From Cephalopachus bancanus (taxonomy: Eukaryota; Chordata; Mammalia; Primates; Tarsiidae): 64,000 bases of DNA. The stretch covers positions 558,001-622,000 of the forward strand of contig JAPVLO010000180.1 in assembly GCA_027257055.1 (NCBI GenBank), given 5' to 3'. Below, in pieces: positions 1 to 12,500 of the stretch (its first letter is position 1; the number at the start of each line of letters is the position of its first letter). The notes below the pieces were generated by a model. It ran no database searches. It was not told the origin of the DNA and was given only the letters and a program-made list of their open reading frames with translations. A program made the position numbers and the translations under genes.

Positions 1-1099
1 GTCAGAGACTCCTAGGTCTAATTCTTGTCGTATTTTCACAGGAGTCCAAACTTTTAGACAAAGCAGCGCTGGCTAGATGATGTGGCTTCTCCTTGTCCAC
101 CTGCTCTGCGGGGGATTCAGTTGCTGTCCTCCCAGGGCACTTCCCGCACCCCACCCCCCAGCCTCTCGCGACCCACCCGTGTCCAACAGACATTCAGGGA
201 CCCTGGGGCATTGAGAGAAGACGCAATGGCAACAGGGTCAGGGGCCTTGTGCTGTCAGGAGCGACTCTGCGGGCACTGAGAGCCTTTCTGGGGCATTGAC
301 GACGAGGCTTCCTGGCCTCCATTCCCTCATCGACACAAGGGGCATGTAACAATACTTGGCTTTGCAGAGTTGCTATGAAAATTAAGTCAACACCTAGAAG
401 CCCCTTGAAACAGCAGCTGTCACATAGCCTGTGCTCAGTAAATATTAGTTATTATTTATTCATGTTGTAATTGATGTTGAACAGACATCCTTAACGTCCA
501 TGTAATCAAATCTATCAGCGTTCAATCTTTTGGTCAACACTACAGGGGGTCACATTTAACTAATCTTTTCTGCTCTAAGATCTCAAAAATGTTCTTATAT
601 TTTATTTAACTGCAGTTTTGCCTTTCACTTTTAAGCTCCTACTCCATCTGGTGCCTTTTTCTGCTATGAGTAGGGGCTCAGGACTGCTTTTCTCTGTATG
701 TTAAGCCCAATTTCCCAACATTACTTATTAAATGAAATGTTTCCCTCACGCTTGGAGGTGCCACCTTTATCTTAAAGCAAGTTCCCATAAATATGCAGGT
801 TGGTTTTGCCCTCTCTCTGACAGTCCATTAGCCTATTTGGTGAGACGCCAACAGCTGGTTGTCTTCCGTCCATGATTTTATAGCACTTCCTAACGTCTGT
901 TAGGGAGGTGTCTCCACCTTGCCCTTCCTTTTCGAAGATAAAATGTATGTTTGTGGACCTTACCCTTCCAGGTGTATTTTAGAGTATCATTTTTATACCA
1001 CTGGAATTTTGAATTTGTGGACTAGCCTGTTATCTCAGTGTCTCACCCCTTAAAGGCTTATTTACTCAGGTCTACTTACAAGAAAAGTTTTTTAAACTT
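1..1099. other. LIPG downstream flank, no gene seen
   Basis: Mostly unique DNA with a MIR-like stretch around 355-470 (exon-free). No open frame above 70 codons has recognisable content. Confidence 0.5.
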
Positions 1100-1511
1100 C
1101 TCAACAAAGATTTTTGCACAACATATGTTAGGTTAATTCTGGGTTCCTTAGAGTTTGGTTTGCTCTTGTGAATGTTAATATATTTTCTTCTGAATTTCCT
1201 AAGTAGTAACAACTTAAAGAGGTTCACTTGATATTTATTATTTGGTAACATTGATAAATCTGCTCATTATTTCTAATCATTAATCCATTTAATGTATTAA
1301 GTTTTCTATGTAGATGATCGTATAATCTACAAATAGTAAGTGTTTTATTGTCTTCCTTTCATTCATATGCCACTTATTTTTCTTTTCTTATTGCATTGGC
1401 CAGGATGCTCAGAACTGTGTCAAATAGTAGGAATGATAGCAAGGCTCTTTGTCTTCTTACTAATCCAGAGAAAACAAGTTCAAAATGTCTTCATTAAGAG
1501 CATTTCCTTAG

Positions 1512-1672
1512 CCAGGCGTGGTTGTGTTTGCCTGTAGTTCCAGCTACTTGGAAGGCTGAGGTGGAAGGATCACCTGAGCCCAGCAAGTCGTGGCTGCAGT
1601 AGCTGTGAGTATGCCACAGCACTTCAGCCTGGGCACAGAGTGAAACTCCAACTCAAAAAGAAAAAAGAGTAT
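1512..1672 (+). mobile_element. Alu right-arm fragment
   Basis: GCCAGGCGTGG through GACTCCAACTC-type tail; only one arm. Inserted in the antisense L1. Confidence 0.8.
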
Positions 1673-1904
1673 TTCCTGTAAAATTTTGGTAAAGATGCTT
1701 TATCAAGTTACAAAAGTTCTAAAAATGGTTGTTAAATGTTTCTCCTGCATATATTGAGATAGTTGTGTGGTATTTCTCTTTCAGTAAATTAATTAGATGA
1801 ATCACATGGATAGGTTTTCTAATAGTAAACCATCTTTGCATTTCTGTGATGAACCAAGACCATGATATGTCATTGCTTTTCCAGGATGTGTTGGATTCGG
1901 TAGC

Positions 1905-2225
1905 CGTATTAGTTTCCTAGGGCTGCCATGAAAACAGAAATGAATCCTCACAGTTCTGGGGGATAGGACTCCAAGGCCAGAGGGTCTGCAGCTGTGGTTT
2001 CTTCTCCTTGGTTTGCAGACGGCCTTTTCTCCGTGGCCCACACATTTCTGCTGTCTCTTTCGTGAATCCAAATTTCCTCTTCTCATAAAGACACCAGCCA
2101 GACTGGATTAGGGCCAACCTATATGACCTCATTTAACCTTAATCACCTCTTTAAGGCCTTGTCTCCAAATACAGTCCCATTCTGAGACACTGGGAGAGTT
2201 AGGACTTTGACATATGAATTTGGAA
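1905..2225. mobile_element. LTR-like or MER-type interspersed repeat
   Basis: GTTTCCTAGGGCTGCCAT at one end, ATGACCTCATTTAACCTTAATC inside and GACATATGAATTT at the other; the same family as 27325-27680. Family name not certain. Confidence 0.55.
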
Positions 2226-2865
2226 ATATGTAATTTAATCCAGAAGAATTGCTAGTATTTTGAACTTTCACATTTGTGTTCACAAGCAAATCTGGTCTAT
2301 ACTTTTGTTTTTTCATAAATGAACTGGGAAGATTTGAAAATATTTTTATTTTATTCTATTATCTGGAACTACCTGTGCAAATTCGAGATTGTATGCTTCT
2401 TGAAATATTGGTAGAATTTCCCAGTAAGGCCTCCATGACTACGGAGATTTTTTGATGTATGGGATAAAGAGGGATGTTTCATTAGCCTGTCTATTCCTTT
2501 ACCATTTGCTGATCTATACACAATTTCTATTTCCTATTGTCCTAATTGTGACATTTTACTTTTTTTCAGTTTTTAATACAGGTTTCAAATGTGTATTTTA
2601 TAATATCTATTAGCAGCATGACTTTCTTCCACACTTACACCTTTTCAAGTGGAGTTTGTCTATGTCCATGGGTTGAGACAGAGATCTAATTTTGTTTCTC
2701 TGTATTTAATCAGCATCAGTTTCATCGCCATCATTAATCATTCCTTTCCCAAAGGTTAATAGATCCCTTTATCCTAGATAAAATTTCCACAGATACATGG
2801 AAAAGTATTTTTATTTTATCTTTGTCTCCCACTGTCTTTTTTCCAATTCAAATGTTTACGCTAAT

Positions 2866-3142
2866 ACTTTTTTTTTTGAGTTGGAGTCTCACTCCATTGC
2901 CCAGGCTGGAGTGCAGTGGCACACTCATGGCTACCCCAGCATCGATCTGCTGAACTCCGGTGATCTTTCCGCCTCAGCGTTCCAAGCAGCTGGAACTATA
3001 GGCATGTGCTACCATGCCTGGCTAATTTTTTATTTACTGTAGAAACAAGGTCTCGCCAAGTTGCCCGGACTGGTCTCAAACCCAATCCACTCACCTCAGC
3101 CTCCCTAAAGTGCTGGAATTATAGGCTAAGCCTGGCCACTTT
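2866..3142 (-). mobile_element. Alu, antisense
   Basis: T tract, GAGTTGGAGTCTCAC and AGGCTGGAGTGCAGTGGC through GGCTAAGCCTGGCCA; lineage-type linker (TATTTACTGTAG). Confidence 0.9.
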
Positions 3143-4056
3143 TTTAACCATATATATTTAATATTCACGACAACCCTGAGGGGTACTGTCTGTTTCTTAA
3201 ATGAGTAGATAGAGACTCAGTAAGATTATTTTTAGCCTAACACTCCCAGAATACTGAATGGTGTACCAGGAGTCTGACTCGAAATTAACTGTTCTTTCCC
3301 TCAAAGAAAAGCCTCCATCATGTTAAGAGGGGAATCTGTCCTCCCTTTCCCTGTCCGATTGGCTGGAGGGGACATCTCAGGCTGTGGGAACGCGGGGAAC
3401 ACCCAACGGACGGCAGTGAAAAACTCAGAGCCTGCACCCGCGTGGCCTACAGGACAGACCCTCAGGATTTCAGCGACAGAGCAACCAGCTTTCTTGGGAT
3501 CAGGTGACCAACTTCTAGGTCCCGTGCAAGCAAACCTCGATCCCCACTGATGTTCCCCACGTCCAGCCACCCTCGCTGTTCCTCCTAACACCGACCTTCA
3601 GGCCTTCCTGCTACAACTGAAATCATTTTCTTCTTCTTTAGTGAAAGGAGTTACTGTCCGCTTCTGTCCAGAGTATGTATTTTATAAGAAAGCACCTTTA
3701 TGGCAAATCCTAGGCGTGGGCAGCTATAATTCTTTCAAATTTCAAGAAATGAGTCACCAGGGCAATAAGAATTTTAGTTTTTTATTATTTCACTATTAAA
3801 AAATTTTAATCTTGAAGTTGGTTAATCTTAAAGCAAGAACTAACCATATATTTGTTTTTATACATTATATACACTTGAAAAATAAATAGTATTCTAAGTA
3901 GCATTTTTTAAAAAGCATCTTTATATACAGCTAAGGCTTCAAGCCAAATGTATAAATACACAACTCACTAAAAACTCAGCTCCCAGAGCTCTCAAGAGTG
4001 GAAACATATTGGAAGGGACAGGTGCTCAGCCAAGAACACAGGTTGGGCAGCCCTCA

Positions 4057-4340
<284 letters not shown>

Positions 4341-4361
4341 GAGCTGAGGCACCGTGCCTCC

Positions 4362-4795
4362 ATTTTGCATATGGAACAGAGTTTGGTTAAATACCTCTGT
4401 GCAGAATTTTCCCTTAGTGTCATGAGAATTTTAGATTTTGGAGCATTTCAGGCTTCGGACTTTTTTCTTTTTTTTTTTTTGACAAAGCTGAGGCACCGTG
4501 AGGTTCAGCCATTTGCCCGAGATCCCACGCAAGTTGGTGCAGCCAGGCAAGGGCTGGTTCCCAGGGCAGAGGCCACGGCTCAGGCAGCCGTGGCATTTCT
4601 TGCCCCTCTGCCCAGGCGTGAGACACCATAAACGCAGCCCTTTTCTCAGTGGAAGACCACCTGTGCCAACTCAAAAAAAAAAAAGAAAAAAGTCCGAAAC
4701 CTGAAATGCTCCAAAATCCAAAACTCTCACGACACAAGGGGAGAATTCTGCACAGAGGTATTTAACCAAACTCTGCTCCATATGCAAAATTGTGT
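4362..4795. repeat. Inverted repeat A/A' in LIPG 3'UTR
   Basis: Arm 4362-4469 is the reverse complement of 4685-4795 with about 90% identity by eye, sharing for example TGCAGAATTTTCC-type and TTGGTTAAATACCTCTG blocks. The right arm continues into a DNA-transposon-like stretch rich in CCAAAATCC/AAATCCGAAA to about 4975. The loop holds arm B of a second inverted repeat. Confidence 0.85.
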
Positions 4796-5399
4796 AAAAT
4801 ACTGTACACAATTACTGTGTGCACAAGGGGTAGAGGGCACATACATGAATTTTGTGTTTAGACTTGAGTTTCATGCCCAAAACATCTGACTACATATGTG
4901 CAAATATTCCAAAATACAAAAAAATCCGAAATGCGGAACACGTCTGGCCCCAAAATCCCGAAGGGTTACTGTTGCTTGAGTGACACTCTGCCGATGCGAG
5001 CCTGGCTGTGGCTAGGAGGCATCACAGGGAACAGGAGCTCGACAGTGAGGCTGAAGACTCGGGTGGGAGTGTCTTTCACGTTCAGCCTTAGCGGCACCCC
5101 TTTGACACAACACGGATTGAAACAGCATCCTTTAAACTCCCAAGCACAAAAAAAGCCACTTCCCTCACCTGCCTCCACGACCCACCCCATCTCACCCAGA
5201 GCCCAGCCATTGGCACAGGTAGTCATCCACTGAGAAAAGGGCTGCGTTTATGGTGTCTCACGCCTGGGCACAGGGGCGAGAAATGCCACGGCTGCCTGCG
5301 CCGTGGCCTCTGCCCTGGGAACCAGCCCTTGTCTGGCTGCACCAACTTGCGTGGGGTCTCGGGCAAATGACTGAGCCTCACAGTGCCTCAGCTTTGTCA
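4481..5399. repeat. Inverted repeat B/B' in LIPG 3'UTR
   Basis: 4481-4653 is the reverse complement of 5226-5399 at over 90% identity by eye (shared AACTTGCG and CACGCCTGGGC blocks). Arm B is bounded by a T tract (4461-4480) and an A tract (4673-4690). The 14-mer GCTGAGGCACCGTG occurs at both 4343 and 4487, at the boundary of arms A and B. Confidence 0.85.
4690..4975. mobile_element. Old DNA-transposon-like element, family not named
   Basis: Both ends carry inverted CCGAAA/CCAAAATCC-type motifs, and the body (GTACACAATTACTGTGTGCAC and 'catgaattttgtgtttagac') resembles a common mammalian non-autonomous cut-and-paste element with such termini. I cannot assign the family with certainty. Confidence 0.45.
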
Positions 5400-6518
5400 A
5401 ATAGGGATGTGCTGGGCTCCTGGTCACCTGGCTCGCAGCCGGCGCCGCACACACACGTCTCTCGGAGGGCCAGGGCTCCCCAGACGGCCGGCTACCGATT
5501 CCAGTCAAGATCTGGGGCAGTGGTTTTTCCAGGAAGTTCCACACAGAAAGGCACTGGTGTCAAGGGAGGACATTCCAGGAGGAGAAGGCACGGTGCTGCG
5601 TCTCAGAGCTGACTCTCTAGGGTAGTGCTAGGCTCTGAGTCCACAGGTGCGTGCTACACAGGTAACACACTCTGTCTCCTGAATGGAAGACAGCTGGCTC
5701 CGAAGCGGTCCCTTCTGGCAACAGGCTATCGCTGTGGCCCCAGCACACATGACACAGCTTGCCATTCTGCTAGGAATCAAACCTGTCACTCCTGGGGGAG
5801 GGTGCATGTGTGCTGAGAAGAAATGAGAGGCCACGGAAAGCCTCAGGGTCCCTGACGCCCACAGGCTGCAGCCCCATGGCCTCGTGCCTTCCCTACCCAG
5901 GCTGTTCCACATGGGAAGGCATCCTGGCAGGCCAGGCCATAGGGTCCACATGGAGGGACTGAGCCATGTGCCCACTGCCTCATGCTTGGTGCACACTTGT
6001 CAATCGGAAGCAGACAATGGAGAAGAAGCGAGAGGGATGTGTGCTTCAGAAAGGGAATGTGGGTGGGACGGAGGTCCAAGTTGTGGCTGGCATGGCCAGC
6101 CCCTGAGAGCCCCAGTGGCCTCAGTCCCAACCTGAGTCTGCCGCCCCCGCCCCGGAAGGGCCTCCCACGGCCCAGGTCAGGCCGAGCCGCAGACCACCGC
6201 CACTCAGAGGTATGTCCGAGCCAGCACCCCTCCTCAAGCCAAGCACAGCTCCCCTAGCCACTGAGAAGCCAGTATGTGTGCCCAGGAGGCCTGGCACATG
6301 CCATGCGGCAGCCTCGGTGCTCGGGGCATCCATAGAGGCTCAGAGTCAGGGCTATGCTAGATAGGCGGAAGAGCTGCGGTGGGTGTCCCCAGGCCAGGAG
6401 ACCCGGGAGAGAGGGCCAAGGGGAGGAGGGCTCCTTCTGCCGCAGGTGCTTGCAGCAGCCACATTCCTCCACAGGCCCGGGGAGCAGGGTTCCTTGCTGG
6501 CGAGACGTCCTGGCACCC

Positions 6519-6540
6519 TCAGGGAAGCTCCACAGCGGGA
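6519..6540 (-). CDS. LIPG: LIPG exon 10, coding end with stop
   Basis: A CCTTGCAG acceptor is followed by the last residues SPAVELP and TGA (6521-6519). Human ends SPTVELP. Too short to stand out alone; supported by frame, phase and the near-identical C-terminus. Confidence 0.93.
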
Positions 6541-9500
6541 CTGCAAGGAATCAGGAGAGCTGCTGGTTAACACACACAACATGCACATGCACACAACATG
6601 CACATATGCAAGTGTGGGAGAACTCTCAAAGTGTTCCCATGGCCTCAACCTGGAAACACAAGCGAGACTGGATGATGGCAGGAAGGGGGCAAGACGGAGC
6701 CAGGAGACCTGGGTGCAGGTCTCAACTACTTGAGCACTCCACTGAGCCTCTCTGAACCTCGGTCTCTTTAGAGCAGCACCCTCTCACTCCTGGGGGGTGA
6801 GGGGGGTGGAATGCTGAAGGTGTTACGCACGTCCAGGGACACCAGGACCTCCTAGTGTTAATTCATTACTTGGGCTCCTGTGAGGGGAAGGGAAGGAGTG
6901 ACTTTTTTTCTGGAAGTCATGAGAAGTGAGTCCTACAGTTCTCAGCTGTTACGAGGTTCCAGGGCAGGAGAGAGGAGTAAAACACCTGATCCTGCATTGT
7001 CAGAAGAGCCACCTCCCTGAGTGAGTCCACCTGCAGGGCTGCTGGGAGGATCCACAGGTTAAACACTTTTGAAGGTATGGATTTGGGTTCAGTTATGAAG
7101 ATCTAAGAGGGACAGACTGCAGGCGTGCCAGACACCCACTCCAGCCACATCAATTAGACGACAGGGTCAGACCCCAGAGTCCTGTGACCACTGCCCCTGT
7201 GGCCGAGTTGACGCTCCCAGCCGGAGACAGAGCCGCCGGTTTGCAGCCCCACCTTGGGCTGGCAGATGCGCCCTCACGGGGGACCCCGAGCTCGGGCACA
7301 GCTGTTCGGTAATTGGCACCCAGCTGAGTGAGGTAGCTCCAGTGGCCTCAGTCCCTCCCTCTGCCGTCGCCTGGGCAGCAGGGGAGAAACTTGGCCTCCT
7401 GGGCCTTGGTTCTCCCGCTGCACACAGGGGTGGTGACACCTGCCCGTGGGTTCACCCTTACAGGATCCTGGGCTCACTGGATGCAGGGGCCATGCCACGC
7501 ACTCAGTGGGGCTGCAGTGTTACCATATAGTGGCAGGGCAAGAGCAGGGCGAGGTAGGGAGGGCCCCACTCATCAGTGGGCATCTGGGCTCAGGGCCGCG
7601 GGGGTCCCCTGGCAAGCCATGAGAGGGCCTTCCTCACGCCTGAAATGATGGGGCAGGTGGGGCCGTGGGACACAGGTGCATGGCACCGCTGTGTCTCACT
7701 CTGCTCTCTGCTCTCGGAGTGGGAGCGCTAGGCCCTGTAGGCGGGACTGGACTGTGCTCTCCCTTCCCTCCCGCCCCACCCAACCTGCCTGTAGCCCAGA
7801 AGGAAGCTGGAGTCTGGAACCTTACAAAGCCCTGCTCACCGGAGAAGATGCCAAACCAAGATGGCCGGGCAAGGGACCCACCAGGGCTTCATTACCAGAA
7901 GACTCATGCCCCTAGGGCCATGCACACCCACAGTCCAAGGCAGGGCAAGGACAGGAGGACACTGACTCATCCCACGTCCTACGGCGGTGTCTCCACACTC
8001 ACCTGTCTCCCCCACAGAGGGTTTTTTCTCTGACCCACTCAGGTGCGTCCCCAGCGCCCAGCAGCCGCCCACCCATCAGCGTGTGCTGAGGGCGATGAGA
8101 AAGCCCCGCTCACCTGGTTTCGTTCTTCGTCCTCCAGTCATCCCGACATTTGTGAAACCAGAGCTCTTGGCCAGGGGCTATGATGGTATTCTCGGGGTCA
8201 GCTGCGCAAAATGTCAGTCTAGGAGGAAAGAGAATCCACGGTGAGGCCAGGGCTCTCGGGGAGGTCTGGTGCTGCCTGGTGGAGGCCAGTGGAGTGGGGC
8301 AGGGTGGGGAGTCTTCACTGCCCTGACCCCGGGGGCCTCGGGTACCCATCACTACTACAAGGGCTTGGCACGGCGTCCCGCGTTGAGGTCAGCGAACCGG
8401 CCTCTCACGGCTGCAGTCACCCTCTCCTCCTTGTTCCCTCTGTCCAAAGCCTGCCTGTCTCTCAAGGCCTCCCGGAAGCCTCCCCAGCGGTCTGAGCCCT
8501 GTTGACCTACCCTTCCCTGGACCTCGCAGCATCGGGAGAAGTCTGTCCTTATATAAATGTCACTTTTGTGAGCGCAGCCGCTTCTTATGGCATGGAGGTG
8601 AAAATGACTGTTTTGTTTTATTTTAAACCACTATAATGGTCAGGCGCAGTGGCTCATGCCTATAACTCCAGCACTTTCAGAGGCTGAGATAAGAGGATCG
8701 CTTGAGGCCAGGAGTTCAAGACCAGCATGGGTAACATAGTGAGATCTCATTTTTACCAAAAAATCAAAAAAATAGCTGGACATGGTGGCATGCGCCTGTA
8801 GTCCTAGCTGCTCGGAAGGCTGAGGCAGAAGGATCACCTGAGCCCAGGAAGTTGAGGCTGCAGTGAGCCGTGATCATGCCAGAGTGAGCCTGGGGACAGT
8901 GAGACCCTCAAATGCAACAACAACAAAACCCTAAGCCCTGCCTGAGCCACTGTGGATGCCCGTATCTAGGGTTGTCTCTCCATAAGACTGGGCTTCGTGA
9001 GCCTCTACCTGATGCTCTGTGAATATCCATTGACAAGAGGTATGGATTAAAGGTATGGATCTGAGATCAGTTATGAAGATCTAAGAGGGACAGACTGCAG
9101 GCATCACAGGCACCCACTCTGGCCACGTCCCTCAATTAGATGGCAGTCTAATTGGGACCACTCATAGCCAGACTCAGACAGTGGACAGCCAATGTCACCA
9201 GGAGGAATCGGGGTCCAGTCACCACGTTCTTATGACATGGCTGCCTGTGCAGCCTGGCAGTGTGTGATCAATATGACCATGTGACCTGCAAGCACGCAGG
9301 ATGCCTGAGTACATGACCCATAAGTATGTGGGACACCCAACCACGTGACCTGTAAGCATGTGGGGCATCAGACCACATGACCGTTAAGTGTGTGGGATAC
9401 CGGACCATGTGAACTGTAAGTGTGTGGGACGCCTGACCACGTGACCTGCATGTGAAGTACCTGACCACATGGCCTGTAAGCGTGTGGGGTGCCTGACCAC

Positions 9501-12500
9501 GTGACCTGGAAGCATGTGGGGTGCCCAAGCATGTGACCTGTAAGTGTGTGGGGCACCTGACTACATGGTCTGTAGGCATGTGGGGTACCCAGCCACGTGA
9601 CCTATAAGCATGTGGGACGCCCAACAATGTGACCGGAACCATGTGGGATCCCCAACCACGGGACCTAGAAGCGTGTGGGGTGCCTGACCACGTGACCCGT
9701 CGCACATGTGGGGCCCGGCTACATGACCTGCAAGCATGCATGGCACCCAGCCATGTGACCTGTAAGCGTGAGGGGCACCCGGCTACGTGACCTGGAAGCA
9801 TATGGAGCACCCGACCCAGACCCTGATGCTGAGGCAGGACCAAAGCCCACTCAGAACAGTTAAGCCCTTTCCCAGGGAGCCCCAGAGCCCTACAGACCCG
9901 CAGGTTTGTAAACATAGAAAGGCCACTGCCTCACTCACCATCAGGACGTGTAAACCAAACCACAGGAGAGACCCGGCCACACCGGGCAGGCGCCCAGAGC
10001 ACCACCTAACACAGGAGAGGAGGGGATGCCCACCTCGGCTAGGACGGGGAGCAAGCCCACCCCCCTGACGACGGCCAGGCTGGAGAAGGCAGGCACCACA
10101 ACCAGCAGGCCCATACCAGAGGCCTCACACATGTGGGCCCGGAGGCTAGACGCCCATCTCGGCACCACTCTCCACCACGTCAGCATTCGCAGAACAGCTT
10201 GCTCCCCCCACGGCGATCTACACACAGGCATAGACGTGAACAGAGGGTCTGTGTGTGTTGGACACATTCCACAGACAGTGTGTAGATGAAGAAAGGCAAC
10301 TTGTGTGGCCTCATGTCCACTCACGTAAGGCTTGGAGGTTTCTGGAACAACCCTGTGTGCTGCGTCTGGACAGAGTGGCGCTTGTGCGTGGTATACACGG
10401 CTTGTGGCAGGAGGCTGGGCTCTCACCTGCGCTGCGTCTCCCCGGACTTCACACGGATGCGCCGGATGTTCAGCTCTCGTCCGGCACCACGTGGCTGTGA
10501 CAGGTAGCTGCGGAATTCCTTCCACAGGCTGTACCACGACTGTGCCGTGGCCTCCCAGCTGAGTCGGATGCTCAGGAGATCGCCCAAGTCCTCCTCGGTG
10601 TAGACCAGGAAGGTGTTGGTGGCATTCAGCCCGATCTGCTCCACCCTGCGAGGGACAAGCCCGTCTCACCTGGCCAGAAACAGCACCCATCTCCCCACTA
10701 GGAGAGGGCAACTGTGGGCGGGTGGGCCTTCCCACCTCCAGCCTCCATGTCCCCCGACAGGACCGAAGTGGCTCAGCTGCACTCCAGGTGGGCAGAGGCA
10801 GCTCTGTCCAGCACCCAGCTCCCCACAGAATGCCAGACATCCCTGTCCACGCCGCACCCCAAGGATGGACCATGAGAGAGCAGGAAGGAGGAATCGCAGA
10901 TGTCACATCTGCCACGGGGTGTTGCTCTTCTTGGCTAAGGCATGGGACCCAGGAAGTCCTGGCCGCCGCCCGCCCATGGCTTGCACGGCTTGCTGCGATC
11001 TGCCCACCTGTGAGTGTGTGTGCATGTATGAGTGCGCACAGTATGTGTGTGAGTGTGTGCATACATGAGTGTGTGGTCTGGATGTGAAATATGTGAGTAT
11101 AGGCATGTGTATGTGTTCACGTGGTATATGTGTGAGTATATGTGTGAGTGTGTACATGTGCATGTGTGCATGGTGTGCTTGTGGCTGTGAGTGTATGTTT
11201 GAGTGTGTGTGCATGGTGTATGTACGTGTGTGCGCATGATGTGTGTGTTGTGAGTGTGTGTGCAATATGTGTGCACTGTGTGTGAGTGTATGTGTGAGTG
11301 TGTGTGTGGTATGTGTGTGCTGCTTGAGTGTGTGTGCTGTGAGTGTATGTGCATGTGTGTGCATGTATGATTGGTATGGACGTGGAGTACATGCATGTGT
11401 GTGTGTGCACGGTGTGATGTATGTGTGTGCATGGCAGGTGTGGGCTGTGCTGTGAGTGTGCATATGTGTGTGCACGTGATGTGTGTGCTGTGAGTATATG
11501 TTTGAGTGTGTGGTGTGTGCTTTGAGTGTGCGTGTGTGTGCACACCTGGTCCCAGCCAGGCCCGCACCCTGAGGCATGCGTTACTCGGCAGCATCTTTTC
11601 GCTGTCCCAGTGTCCCTTGGGGTGACGCCCTGACCTGGCAGGGATTCAGCCTCCTGCAGCTGCTGCATGCCCACAGTCAGAGGTCAGGACGGGCTGGACG
11701 GGGGTGGGAGGTCCAGGCTGCCCAAAGCCTCGGGGTCGGGTGGGGGTGACGCGGCCGTTTCTGCCCAGCTGTCCCTCCTACTGTGTGTCACCCGGGAGTC
11801 TCCCTCTCAGAGGCGCTGAGTCAGGGCAGGTGGGAACGCGGGAGGGAAGGAGAGACTGCCAGCCAAAGGGCGCCCAGCCCATCTGCTCCCTGCTGTGGAC
11901 ACGCCCTTGCACCCCTTCCAGCCCCTGCAGCCTAGACCCAGCCAGGACCCTCAACTCACATCTCCAAAGGCAGGGCCTGGGAGTCTGCGTTGGTGCCGTG
12001 CAGGGTGACGTGAAAGGCTGGTTCCATGTCCCCAGCAATCTGGTAGCTGAAGATGTGGATTTTCATCTGGTAGTGGTACACTGCAGGGACAGCAGGATCC
12101 TGGGTGTGCCTTGCAGCCACCGCGGGTCACCAACCCCCATGGGCCCCCGGCATGCTGAACCCAGGGGCTGCGTCCTTCAGGGACCCAGCCCCCAGCCCCC
12201 TCGGTCCTGTCCCATCCAGCGGTACTAGAGGCCGCTGAGCTCCAGAAGAGCCTGGCGACCTCACAGGGACTTCAGCCTCGCTGCGCTCTAGCGGCGTGAC
12301 CTGATGAAAGACTGAGCGGCCGTGCTCGGTGCCCCAACCTCTCCCAGGGGAAGTGCCCCCTGTGCAGGAGCCTGGAAGCTTTGTGAAGCTAGGAAGGGGC
12401 CCTGTGTGACCAGCTTAGGCGGGCTGTGACGGCCAAACGAGACAGTGAGAGGCAGCTTTGACTGCAAGAGCGAACCGAGATATCGCAACCCCTCAAGGCC

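Larger units (their letters stand above)
1100..2860 (-). mobile_element. Old L1 fragment, antisense, interrupted
   Basis: Antisense L1 ORF2-type text ('catatattgagatagttgtgtgg', 'ggtagaatttcccagtaaggcc') runs on both sides of an Alu (1512-1672) and an LTR-like insertion (1905-2225), so it is a single older L1 split by two later insertions. No open frame remains. Confidence 0.7.

Noticed and set aside
9269..9816. CRISPR-like regular repeats
   Set aside because: Repeats are contiguous head-to-tail without unique spacers, in a primate intron; a minisatellite.
9941..11062. 373-codon minus-strand open frame
   Set aside because: Covers LIPG exon 8 in the wrong frame plus intron sequence; no domain. 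The true frame is spliced.
10903..11674. His/Thr-rich open frames of 185-224 codons on the minus strand
   Set aside because: Translation of the interrupted TG tract.
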